A stretch of DNA of 64,000 nt from Erythrobacter sp. (GTDB taxonomy: Bacteria; Pseudomonadota; Alphaproteobacteria; Sphingomonadales; Sphingomonadaceae): NCBI GenBank assembly GCA_002695185.1, contig NZOF01000106.1, positions 1-64,000 on the forward strand, written 5' to 3'. Below, in pieces: positions 7,762 to 16,332 of this stretch; within the stretch, counting starts at the first letter, position 1; each line of letters begins with the position of its first letter. A program made the position numbers and the translations under genes. The notes below the pieces were generated by a model. It saw nothing but the letters and a program-made list of their open reading frames with translations. It had not been told where the DNA came from and made no database searches.

Positions 7762-9654
7762 ATGAAACCCGCATTCTATACATCTTCCGCAGCGGCTGTG
7801 CTTGCCCTGTGTTCAACCGGCGCTTTCGCGCGATCGACCGACTTTCCTGTAGCAACCGATACCGATGACGAGATCATCGTGGTGACAGCCAATCGCACCG
7901 GTCGTGCGATCAGCCAGGTCGGTGAATCGGTAACCGTGATCGGCGAAACAGAAATCGTGAACCGCCAGCCCAGCGAAGTTCTCGACCTGCTGCGTACGGT
8001 TCCCGGTGTCACCTTCAACCGCAATGGCGGCCTCGGGACGAGTACCAGCGTTTCCATCCGCGGTGCGGATAGCGACCAGACCGTGGTCCTTATCGACGGC
8101 ATCAAGCTCAACGATCCGGCTTCACCGGGCGGGGGGTTCAACTTCGGCACTCTGCTGACCGGCAACATCTCCCGGGTTGAAATTGTGCGCGGCTCCCAAA
8201 GCGTGCTTTACGGAAGTCAGGCGATCGGCGGTGTGATCAATCTGATTACGCGTGAACCCAGCGACGACCTCGGCGTCTTTCTGAGCGGGGAATACGGGGA
8301 GCGCGATACGGCGGAACTGGTCGGCAATGTGGCCGGTCGCTTCGGACCCGTAGGTGCCAGCGTCGGCGCAACGTACCTGCGGACGGACGGCATCTCTGCC
8401 TTCAGCGAAGCCCGGGGCGGCCAGGAGAAGGACGGTTTCGAGAGCCTTGGCGTCAACGGCAAGCTCGACATTGCCGTGGCGGATAACGTCTCGCTCGACT
8501 TGCGCGCATTTTATGCAGACGGCGAGACGGACATCGACGGTTTCGGGGCCGATGGTTTCGGGGATACGCAAGAGGTGTCCTATCGCAACGACTTCGTCGG
8601 ATATGCCGGTATCAAGGCTGATCTGCTCGACGGGCGAATGCGCAACCGCTTGGGTTTCGCCTATACCAATATCGATCGCCGCAATTTCGACTTCGGCAGC
8701 GACAGCGAGACTTTCGATGCGAATGGCGAAAACCGTCGCTACGAATATCAGGGCGTTTTCGACGCAACCACCTTCGCCGAACTTGTATTCGGTGCCGAGC
8801 GCGAAGAGTCCGAATTCCGCAGTTCAAGCTATGGCGGCACGCCGGAAAAGGCCGATGTATGGCTCAACAGCGCCTATGGCCAGCTCAACCTCACCCCATT
8901 CAGCGGCCTCTCGCTGACGGGGGGCGTTCGCTACGACGATCACGAGACCTATGGCGACGAAACGACCTTCGCCGCCAGTGGCGCATATTCGCCTAATGCG
9001 GGCGCAACGGTGCTGCGGGCAAGCTATGGCGAAGGGTTCAAGGCCCCATCGCTTTACCAGCTATACAGCGTTTACGGGAACACGGCGCTTATGCCGGAGA
9101 CGTCCGAGAGCTGGGACGTCGGACTCACCCATCGCTTTCTCGACGGTCGGGCCCAGGTCGGCGCTACATATTTCGAACGCGATTCAAAGAACCTGATCGG
9201 GTTCGTGTCGACCGACACCGATCCTTACGGCTTCTACGACAATACGGAACTCGCTTCAGCCCATGGCTGGGAGTTTGGCGTAGCCATGCGCCCGGTCGAT
9301 GGCTTCGATGTTGCGTTAAATTACACTACGATCGATGCAGTCGATGAGACGACCGGCAATTTCCTTCCCCGACGGGCCAAGGACAAGGCCAGTGTAGTGG
9401 TGGACTACAGGCTGGAAAGCGGCATCGGGATCGGTGCGACCGTCCTGATGGTCGGCGACAGCTTCGATAATGCCAGCAACAGCCGCGAACTCGATGGGTA
9501 TGTCGTGACCGATGTTCGCGCGAGCTACGGTCTTACTGACAACCTTGAAGTTTTCGGACGCATCGAGAACCTCTTCGATGCCGAGTATGAAACCGTGTTC
9601 CGGTACGGCCAGCTTGGGCGTGCAGCATTCGGCGGCGTGCGTTACCGGCTCTGA
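7762..9654 (+). CDS. btuB: TonB-dependent vitamin B12 receptor
   Basis: 630 residues from the chosen ATG at 7762, which gives a clean signal peptide (MKPAFYTSSAAAVLALCSTG, cleavage after AFA). An in-frame ATG at 7744 is possible. The TonB box region DEIIVVTANR comes at about residue 35, followed by the plug domain and a 22-strand-type barrel ending in the aromatic C-terminus RYRL. Size and the B12 riboswitch upstream identify it as the outer-membrane cobalamin receptor. The stop overlaps the btuF start (TGATG). Confidence 0.93.
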   Translation: MKPAFYTSSAAAVLALCSTGAFARSTDFPVATDTDDEIIVVTANRTGRAISQVGESVTVIGETEIVNRQPSEVLDLLRTVPGVTFNRNGGLGTSTSVSIRGADSDQTVVLIDGIKLNDPASPGGGFNFGTLLTGNISRVEIVRGSQSVLYGSQAIGGVINLITREPSDDLGVFLSGEYGERDTAELVGNVAGRFGPVGASVGATYLRTDGISAFSEARGGQEKDGFESLGVNGKLDIAVADNVSLDLRAFYADGETDIDGFGADGFGDTQEVSYRNDFVGYAGIKADLLDGRMRNRLGFAYTNIDRRNFDFGSDSETFDANGENRRYEYQGVFDATTFAELVFGAEREESEFRSSSYGGTPEKADVWLNSAYGQLNLTPFSGLSLTGGVRYDDHETYGDETTFAASGAYSPNAGATVLRASYGEGFKAPSLYQLYSVYGNTALMPETSESWDVGLTHRFLDGRAQVGATYFERDSKNLIGFVSTDTDPYGFYDNTELASAHGWEFGVAMRPVDGFDVALNYTTIDAVDETTGNFLPRRAKDKASVVVDYRLESGIGIGATVLMVGDSFDNASNSRELDGYVVTDVRASYGLTDNLEVFGRIENLFDAEYETVFRYGQLGRAAFGGVRYRL

Positions 9655-10493
9655 TGATCCGGCTGGCGATCCTCGCGGCGTTGGCAAGCCTTTCCCTCGC
9701 AGCCTGTGCGCAGGCTCCGGGGCCAAGGGCTGACGCTGACGCGCCGCGGCGGATCGTCAGCCTCGATTACTGTGCGGATCAATATGTGCTGAAGTTCGCT
9801 GACCGGGGTGACATACTCGCTCTGTCACCCGATGCCGAAAAGAGCTTCTCCTACATGCGGGCGGAAGCCGGGGGCATTCGGACAGTTCGCCCGCGCACGG
9901 CAGATGTCCTTGCACTTCAACCCGATCTGGTGGTGCGAACCTATGGCGGGGGGCATGACATCGCCAACTTTCTTGAGAAACCCGGAGTTCCGGTGATCCA
10001 GATCGGCTTTCCGCAGACGCTGGACGAAGTTCGCAGCGAAGTGTTGCGCGTCGGGACCGCGCTTGGAAAACCCGAAAAAGCTGAAGGATTGGTGGCCGAA
10101 ATGGATAGCCGGCTCCGGGCGATATCGGCACGAAAACACCCACGAAGGAGTGCGCTGTATATGACACCAGCGGGCGTCACGACCGGAGAAGGAACCTTGG
10201 TGCACGAACTGTTCGTGGCTGCGGGGGTGGATAATTTCCAGGGTCGGCCCGGCTGGAATCCGCTTCCGCTGGAGCGGCTCGCTTACGAAAAGCCGGATCT
10301 GATTGCCGCATCATTCTTCGATGGAGGGACGAACCACGTCGACAACTGGAGCGCTGCGCGTCATACGGTGGCCCAAGCCCAGTTGAGGGATTTGCCCGTG
10401 GTGCCGCTGGAAGGGGCGTGGACTGCATGCGGCGGGTGGTTCGTGGTTGATGCCGTGGAGGCCCTGGCTGCAGCGGCGGAGGAACCGTCGTGA
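9654..10493 (+). CDS. btuF: Cobalamin ABC transporter substrate-binding lipoprotein
   Basis: 279 residues. The signal sequence ends in the lipobox LAAC (cysteine near residue 18), so it is probably a lipoprotein. RIVSLDYCADQY near residue 31 is typical of the class III periplasmic binding proteins (TroA/BtuF type). Its place between btuB and the FecCD-type permease supports cobalamin or another corrinoid as ligand. Confidence 0.88.
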   Translation: MIRLAILAALASLSLAACAQAPGPRADADAPRRIVSLDYCADQYVLKFADRGDILALSPDAEKSFSYMRAEAGGIRTVRPRTADVLALQPDLVVRTYGGGHDIANFLEKPGVPVIQIGFPQTLDEVRSEVLRVGTALGKPEKAEGLVAEMDSRLRAISARKHPRRSALYMTPAGVTTGEGTLVHELFVAAGVDNFQGRPGWNPLPLERLAYEKPDLIAASFFDGGTNHVDNWSAARHTVAQAQLRDLPVVPLEGAWTACGGWFVVDAVEALAAAAEEPS

Positions 10494-11467
10494 ACCGGGT
10501 TGTGGCCATGCTCGGCGCTACACTGATAGCGGCCTTATTGCTTTCGGTGACGCTGGGGTCGGTATCCTTGCCAATCGAACGCTTGCTGGCTGCGCTCGCC
10601 TTCCAGGGCAGCGAGGGGGATAGGTTGGTCGTCTGGCAAATCCGTCTCCCCCGCGCGCTGGCTGCGGCCATGGTAGGTGCAGCGCTTGGCATGAGCGGCG
10701 CGGCGCTTCAGGGCCTCCTTCGCAATCCGCTCGCAGAACCGGGAATTCTCGGGGTCTCCGCAACGGCCGCCCTATTCGCGACTTTCGTGCTCTACTTCGG
10801 TTTCGCCGCCTTTGGGCCATTGATTTTGCCACTGGCGGCAGTCGCCGGTGCGCTGCTTGCGACACTGGTCGTGGCTCTGGCGGCGATCCGGACTCGCTCG
10901 GTCGTCACACTGATCCTGATCGGCGTTGGCCTGTCGAGCTTTTCTGCTGCGATCATGGCGCTTTTGATGAACTTTGCCCCCAATCCCTTCAGCCTCGCCG
11001 ATATGGTGAACTGGATGTTGGGAACGGTCGACAATCGCAGTTTCGCTGATCTGGCATTTGCTTCTCCTTTCATGATCGCAGGTGCAGCCGTGCTGTTGCT
11101 CTCGCGGCGCGGTTTGTCGGCATTGGCGCTGGGCGACGAGGCAGCCGAAGGCCTGGGGCTCGATCTGCGCCGCCAGCGGCTGGCGGTCATCATCGGGGCA
11201 GGGCTCGCCACCGGCGCGGCGGTCTCACTTGCCGGAGCGATTGGCTTTGTCGGTATCGTGGCGCCGCATCTCGTGCGGCCATTCCTGCGATATGATCCGG
11301 CACGTCTGCTCATACCTTCCGCCTTGCTCGGCGCATTTATCCTGGTCGTGGCCGATATCGGCGTGCGCGTTCTGCCGACCGACAGCGAACTAAAGCTGGG
11401 TGTTGTTGCGTCGCTGTTGGGGGCGCCGGTATTCATCTGGATCGCGGCACGGAGGAGGCTGGCATGA
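10490..11467 (+). CDS. btuC: Cobalamin ABC transporter permease (FecCD family)
   Basis: 325 residues with eight to ten hydrophobic segments and the FecCD signatures RLPRALAA near residue 53 and GFVGIVAPHLVR near residue 250. The start is GTG at 10490 with GGAGGA upstream, overlapping btuF by four bases. It forms the membrane channel of the BtuCDF importer. Confidence 0.92.
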   Translation: MNRVVAMLGATLIAALLLSVTLGSVSLPIERLLAALAFQGSEGDRLVVWQIRLPRALAAAMVGAALGMSGAALQGLLRNPLAEPGILGVSATAALFATFVLYFGFAAFGPLILPLAAVAGALLATLVVALAAIRTRSVVTLILIGVGLSSFSAAIMALLMNFAPNPFSLADMVNWMLGTVDNRSFADLAFASPFMIAGAAVLLLSRRGLSALALGDEAAEGLGLDLRRQRLAVIIGAGLATGAAVSLAGAIGFVGIVAPHLVRPFLRYDPARLLIPSALLGAFILVVADIGVRVLPTDSELKLGVVASLLGAPVFIWIAARRRLA

Positions 11468-12237
11468 CTCTGCTCGATGCCCGGAACTTGAGCTATGCCG
11501 TCGACGGCAAGCAGCTTGTGGCAGATGCCAGTTTTTCGCTGAAAGCAGGCACGCTGACGGCGCTGATCGGCCCGAACGGCTCTGGCAAGACGTCTCTTCT
11601 GCGCCTCGCGCTTGGCTTGATGCCCAGCGATACCGGCAGCGCTTCTCTCGGCGGGGGCGCAGTCATGGACCTGTCACCTCTGGAACGGGCTCGCCGGGTG
11701 GCGTATCTTCCTCAGACCCGCCCCTTGGTCTGGCCGCAACCGGTCGAGGACATCGTTGCCCTGGGCCGCTTTGCCTATGGCGCAGCGCTGGGCCGCCTTT
11801 CGCCGGAAGATGAAGGGGCAGTGGCCCGCGCAATCGCCGCCTGCCAGCTGGAGGGTTTCGAGCAACGGGCTGCCGATACTCTGTCCGGAGGCGAATTGGC
11901 CCGCGTTCACCTCGCCCGCGCGCTTGCTTCGGAGACACCGCTGGTGGTTGCCGACGAGCCGGTCGCCGCTCTCGATCCCCGGCACCAGCATCAAACCATG
12001 GGTTTGTTTGCCGAAATGGCTCGCGAAGGTCGCGGCGTGCTTACGGTGATCCACGATCTGGACCTCGCCATGCGCTATGCGGATCGCGTTATATGGATGC
12101 ACGCCGGTCGGATCGTTGCGGATGGTACCCCACAGGAGACATGCACCCCCGAAATGTTGCATAAGGTGTTCGGCATTGCTTCACGCGTCACGCAGCAGAG
12201 CGAAGGGCTGCGTCTCGATATCGAAGGGCCAGCGTAA
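11464..12237 (+). CDS. btuD: Cobalamin ABC transporter ATP-binding protein
   Basis: 257 residues. Walker A GPNGSGKTSLL is near residue 37, the Q-loop near LPQTRP, the signature LSGGELARVHLARAL near residue 140, Walker B VVADEP and the switch histidine in VIHDLD. The start is preceded by GGAGGAGG and overlaps btuC. It powers corrinoid import. Confidence 0.93.
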   Translation: MTLLDARNLSYAVDGKQLVADASFSLKAGTLTALIGPNGSGKTSLLRLALGLMPSDTGSASLGGGAVMDLSPLERARRVAYLPQTRPLVWPQPVEDIVALGRFAYGAALGRLSPEDEGAVARAIAACQLEGFEQRAADTLSGGELARVHLARALASETPLVVADEPVAALDPRHQHQTMGLFAEMAREGRGVLTVIHDLDLAMRYADRVIWMHAGRIVADGTPQETCTPEMLHKVFGIASRVTQQSEGLRLDIEGPA

Positions 12238-12244
12238 TTCCGCG

Positions 12245-13705
12245 ATGGGCGCACGGGCGATCATGCTTCAGGGTACGGGTTCGGACGTCGGCAAGTCGCT
12301 TCTCGTCGCTGCCCTGTGCCGCATTGCACATCGCCGAGGGATAAGGGTCGCGCCCTTCAAGCCACAGAACATGTCGAACAACGCGGCCGCCTGTTCGGAT
12401 GGCGGAGAAATCGGGCGGGCCCAGGCGCTGCAGGCACGTGCAGCTGGGCTCGAACCCTCGACTGACATGAACCCTGTGCTGCTGAAGCCCGAAGGTGATC
12501 GGCGCGCGCAGGTCGTCGTCAACGGCACTGCGCTGCGAAGCGATGAGGCAGCGCAGTACATGGCCAAACGTGGAAGCCTGCTTGCTCCCGTTCTGGCAGC
12601 GTTCGAGCGTCTGCGCGATACGTATGATCTGGTGATCGTCGAGGGCGCAGGGAGTCCTGCCGAAGTCAATTTGCGGCAAGGCGACATCGCCAACATGGGG
12701 TTTGCGCGCGCCGCCGATGTCCCGGTGGTGCTGGTTGGAGACATTGACCGTGGCGGGGTCATCGCCTCCATCATCGGGACGAAGGCCGTTATCGATCCGC
12801 AGGATGCTGCGATGATTGCGGGCTTCGCAATAAACCGGTTCCGCGGGGATCTCTCGCTATTCGACGAAGGCATCCGCTTCATCGAGAAACGGACCGGCTG
12901 GCGCTCTTTTGGCGTCGTTCCATGGCTTCCATCGGCTTCGAGACTTCCGGCAGAAGATGCCGTCGTGCTCGATCGGCGTCTGCCGGAAGGGAAGGGGATT
13001 GTCATCGCCGTTCCGATGCTCTCACGGATCAGCAATTTCGACGATCTCGATCCCTTGGGAGCGGAAGAAGACGTCGATCATCGTTTCATTCCTCCCGGGC
13101 AACCCATTCCCCGCGAATGCGACGCCATCATACTCGCCGGTACCAAGTCCACTTTGGTGGATCTCGCCATGCTTCGCCGGGAAGGGTGGGATCACGATAT
13201 TATCGCTGCATTCCGTACCGGGGCGCATATCGTGGGCCTGTGCGGCGGGTTTCAGCTATTGGGCGCTCGGGTCGAGGATCCAGACGGGCGTGACGGATTG
13301 AAGGGGGCTGCTTGCGCCCTCGGTCTGTTCGATATGACAACGGTTATGTCTGGCGAGAAAACCGTTCGTCCTATACAAGGAAAAACGCTTGCAGATGGCG
13401 AGCCCGTGACTGGCTACGAAATTCATTCGGGTCGATCCACCGGTACTGCTCTCGATGCGCCTTTCTGCCAATTTGATGATGGTACCAATGATGGTGCTGT
13501 GGGCGCGGGTGGGCGGCTAATAGGGACTTATCTGCACGGATTGTTCGCTAGCGATACCTTTCGGACCCGCTGGCTGAGTAACATTCGCAGCGGCAGGACC
13601 AGTTCGCTGAACTACGAACAGGATGTGGAACGGGCGCTCGATCAGCTTGCGGATGGAGTGGAAACGGCACTCGATATAAAAGCGTTGTTCGAACTGGCGC
13701 GATGA
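12245..13705 (+). CDS. cobQ: Cobyric acid synthase (glutamine-hydrolysing)
   Basis: 486 residues. The N-terminal dethiobiotin-synthetase-like ATPase domain starts with MLQGTGSDVGKS; the C-terminal glutamine amidotransferase domain has the nucleophile cysteine in GLCGGFQLLG near residue 333 and a histidine in GYEIHSGRS. The enzyme amidates four side chains of adenosylcobyrinic acid a,c-diamide. An open frame extends upstream to 12077 inside btuD; the ATG at 12245 gives the normal N-terminus. The next gene overlaps by four bases. Confidence 0.95.
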   Translation: MGARAIMLQGTGSDVGKSLLVAALCRIAHRRGIRVAPFKPQNMSNNAAACSDGGEIGRAQALQARAAGLEPSTDMNPVLLKPEGDRRAQVVVNGTALRSDEAAQYMAKRGSLLAPVLAAFERLRDTYDLVIVEGAGSPAEVNLRQGDIANMGFARAADVPVVLVGDIDRGGVIASIIGTKAVIDPQDAAMIAGFAINRFRGDLSLFDEGIRFIEKRTGWRSFGVVPWLPSASRLPAEDAVVLDRRLPEGKGIVIAVPMLSRISNFDDLDPLGAEEDVDHRFIPPGQPIPRECDAIILAGTKSTLVDLAMLRREGWDHDIIAAFRTGAHIVGLCGGFQLLGARVEDPDGRDGLKGAACALGLFDMTTVMSGEKTVRPIQGKTLADGEPVTGYEIHSGRSTGTALDAPFCQFDDGTNDGAVGAGGRLIGTYLHGLFASDTFRTRWLSNIRSGRTSSLNYEQDVERALDQLADGVETALDIKALFELAR

Positions 13706-14649
13706 CTGCCGCTTGGATCATGCTGGGCGGGCTGGTTCTCGAGGCGTTTTGCGGCTGGCCCGATAGGCTGGATAAACGGATCGGCCATCCGGTGCGGTGG
13801 TTCGGCTGGCTCGTGACGCGGGCCGAACGGTTATTGAACCGGGAAAATAGCGGGAGGGCCGTTCGCATCCTTCTTGGCGGCATGGCGGCACTTTTCATGA
13901 TTTCTATCGCGGCATCGGCAGGACTAGCCATCGAAGTTCTAGCGCCTTCGGGAGTGGTGGGCTTGCTAATCCAGTCAGTGGTCGCTGCCAGTCTAATCGC
14001 GGGCCGATCGCTGAACGATCATGTGGCCGCTGTTGCGCAGGCGTTTGCACGTAATGGGTTACCGGCCGCCCGATCGTCGCTGAGCAAGATCGTAGGCCGC
14101 GAAACGCATTCGCTGAATGAGCAAGCGATCGCGCGCGCGGCTATAGAAAGCCTGGCGGAGAACACGTCCGACGGTGTAACGGCGCCTTTGTTCTGGGGCG
14201 CAATGTTCGGACTGCCTGGGCTGTTCGCGTATAAAGCAATCAACACGCTCGATTCCATGATCGGGCATCGCAACGCGCAATACGAGGCATTCGGCAAGAT
14301 AGCCGCACGGATTGACGATATTGCCAATTTCGGTCCTGCGCGCCTGACGGGTTTCTTGTTCGGTCTTGTAAGCGGTTCAGCGCGATCATTCAGAATCATG
14401 GTTCGCGATGCATCGTGCCATCGTTCAATCAATGCTGGCTGGCCGGAAGCTGCAATGGCTGGTGCACTGGACATCCGGCTTTCCGGTCCCCGATGTTATG
14501 GAGACGGTCTCAGGGAAGAGCCTTGGTTGAATGCTGATGGGCGCGATCCGCCTATGCATGATCTGGCAAAAGCGCTCTCAATCTATCGGCGCTCAGTCAT
14601 CGCAATGGGCCTTACACTCTTCGCGGTGGGCGGCGTTGTTTCGCTGTGA
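13702..14649 (+). CDS. cbiB: Adenosylcobinamide-phosphate synthase
   Basis: 315 residues, a membrane protein of the CbiB/CobD family that attaches aminopropanol (or its phosphate) to cobyric acid. Diagnostic stretches are HPVRWFGWL near residue 30, SLAENTSDGVTAPLFW near residue 150 and RNAQYEAFG near residue 192. It is coupled to cobQ upstream and to the decarboxylase downstream, which supplies its substrate. Confidence 0.94.
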   Translation: MTAAWIMLGGLVLEAFCGWPDRLDKRIGHPVRWFGWLVTRAERLLNRENSGRAVRILLGGMAALFMISIAASAGLAIEVLAPSGVVGLLIQSVVAASLIAGRSLNDHVAAVAQAFARNGLPAARSSLSKIVGRETHSLNEQAIARAAIESLAENTSDGVTAPLFWGAMFGLPGLFAYKAINTLDSMIGHRNAQYEAFGKIAARIDDIANFGPARLTGFLFGLVSGSARSFRIMVRDASCHRSINAGWPEAAMAGALDIRLSGPRCYGDGLREEPWLNADGRDPPMHDLAKALSIYRRSVIAMGLTLFAVGGVVSL

Positions 14650-15647
14650 CCGATAACAAGCTCTTTACAGGTCACGGCGGGCGCATCGATGTCATGGCGC
14701 GGGCGTTTCCACATGCGCCGGAACCTTGGCTCGACCTTTCGACGGGTATCAATCCCTGGCCCTACGTTGTGCCAACCTTGGCGCCAGAAGCGTGGACACG
14801 ATTGCCGACAGAAGAAGCACGGAAGGCTTGCGAAGGTGCCATGGCGAACGCGTTTGGATGTGCTCCCGAGGCTTGCCGGGCTGTCGGTGGGACAGAGATT
14901 GTCATCCGACAACTGCCAGCCATTCTCAGATCGCGTTCCGTGGCCGTTCGGTCTCCAAGCTATGCCGATCACAGACACAGCTGGCATGCTGCGGGAGTGG
15001 AAGTGCGGGAATTGGACGATCCGCTCGAAGTGGTCGAAGATGTCGATACCGTCGTTCTTGTGAATCCGAATAATCCCGATGGACATTGCTGGTCAGTTGG
15101 CGAGATGGAAGAAGCACGGCGAAGGCTTACTAGACGTGGCGGGTGGCTGATAGTCGATGAAGCCTATGCCGAACTCGATCCCGAGGCCAGCATGGCTCCA
15201 GCAGCAGGTCGCGCAGGGCTGATCGTTTTGCGGTCTTTCGGCAAGTTCTTCGGTCTCGCGGGAGTACGGCTTGGCGCATTTCTAGCGCCGCCGGCGGTCC
15301 TCGACGAGCTTGGAGAAAAAGTCGGCGGTTGGGACGTGTCGGGACCTGCGCTTGCAGTAGGACAGGCGGCTTACGCAGACGAAACATGGCAGAAAAAAAC
15401 GCGAGGCCGTTTGGCCGATGCTTCGCTTGCGCTGCAGCATGTTCTCTCTGGCGCGGGCCTTGAAGACGCGGGTGGAACCGATCTTTTTCGCTACGTCAAA
15501 ACTAAAGATGCGGCTGCAGTCTGGCGAGGTCTAGCGGAGAACGGCGTTGCCGTGCGTCGGTTCGAAAACTGCAATCAGGCTCTGCGTATCGGGCTTCCTC
15601 CCGACCCTCAATCGCTATCCAGATTGGCTAAGGCACTGGCCGTTTAA
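14646..15647 (+). CDS. cobC: L-threonine-O-3-phosphate decarboxylase (PLP-dependent)
   Basis: 333 residues, fold-type I aminotransferase-like. The PLP lysine lies in LRSFGKFFGLAGVRLG near residue 200, with VNPNNPDG near residue 139 and VDEAYAEL near residue 174. It makes aminopropanol phosphate for CbiB. The start is GTG at 14646, overlapping cbiB by four bases. Its 3' end overlaps the convergent cobP gene by 20 bases. Confidence 0.93.
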   Translation: MTDNKLFTGHGGRIDVMARAFPHAPEPWLDLSTGINPWPYVVPTLAPEAWTRLPTEEARKACEGAMANAFGCAPEACRAVGGTEIVIRQLPAILRSRSVAVRSPSYADHRHSWHAAGVEVRELDDPLEVVEDVDTVVLVNPNNPDGHCWSVGEMEEARRRLTRRGGWLIVDEAYAELDPEASMAPAAGRAGLIVLRSFGKFFGLAGVRLGAFLAPPAVLDELGEKVGGWDVSGPALAVGQAAYADETWQKKTRGRLADASLALQHVLSGAGLEDAGGTDLFRYVKTKDAAAVWRGLAENGVAVRRFENCNQALRIGLPPDPQSLSRLAKALAV

Positions 15648-16146
15648 GGCTAAGTGGCAGTCCCGCCACAACCAATTCCACCGTGTCGCAAACCTCCGCC
15701 AAGCGCTGGTTGAGCCACCCCTGTTGATCCCTAAAGCGGCGCCCGAGCGGGTGCTCAGGGACGATGCCCGATCCAACCTCGTTACTCACCAGAAGCACCT
15801 CGGCTCTTGTGTTCTTGAGACTGTCGATCAGGTCATCTGTGGCAGAGTTCGCGTCCCGATCGTCAAGCATGAGGTTCGACAGCCAGATCGTGCAGCAGTC
15901 TACGACCACCGTGCCTTCCTGTTGGTTCTGAATTGTTTCAGGCAATTTGAGAGGCGCTTCGACAGTGATCCAGCGTGCATCGCGTTCTGCCCGATGGAGC
16001 GCGATCCGGTCTTCCATTTCTGAATCGTAGGCCTGAGCCGTCGCGACGAATATATGTGGCGGTGGTTGCGCCTCTGCCAAGGTCAGCGCCCGGCGGCTTT
16101 TCCCCGACCGCGCGCCGCCTAGAAGCAGAGTCAAATTGTCCGTCAT
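15628..16146 (-). CDS. cobP: Adenosylcobinamide kinase / adenosylcobinamide-phosphate guanylyltransferase
   Basis: 172 residues from the ATG at 16146 (GAGG upstream), beginning MTDNLTLLLGGARSGKSR with the P-loop at once, as in CobU/CobP. The guanylylated histidine is probably in IALHRAERDARW near residue 48. It activates cobinamide with GTP before CobS acts. It runs opposite to the rest of the cobalamin genes and converges on cobC with a 20-base overlap. Confidence 0.93.
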   Translation of the reverse strand: MTDNLTLLLGGARSGKSRRALTLAEAQPPPHIFVATAQAYDSEMEDRIALHRAERDARWITVEAPLKLPETIQNQQEGTVVVDCCTIWLSNLMLDDRDANSATDDLIDSLKNTRAEVLLVSNEVGSGIVPEHPLGRRFRDQQGWLNQRLAEVCDTVELVVAGLPLSLKRPVP

Positions 16147-16264
16147 ATTGCCTCGTCCTGCCGCTGTTCTCATAACAGCATCGTGTGGCCAGAGGCACAG
16201 CGCACCGGGTTCGTGCCGTCAAGTTGCGATAGGGCGGTTAAGTACAGAGGTTATCGAACACCCA

Positions 16265-16298
16265 AAGGAAAAAGGCGGGGCATCTGCTGCCCCGCCTT
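16265..16298 (-). terminator. Intrinsic terminator of the semialdehyde dehydrogenase gene
   Basis: AAGGCGGGGCA (16272-16282) pairs perfectly with TGCCCCGCCTT (16288-16298). Read on the minus strand the hairpin is followed by TTTTTCC, and it lies just beyond the stop at 16333. Confidence 0.85.
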
Positions 16299-16332
16299 CC
16301 AGATCACTTAGGTTCGGTCCAACTCGCTTAGC

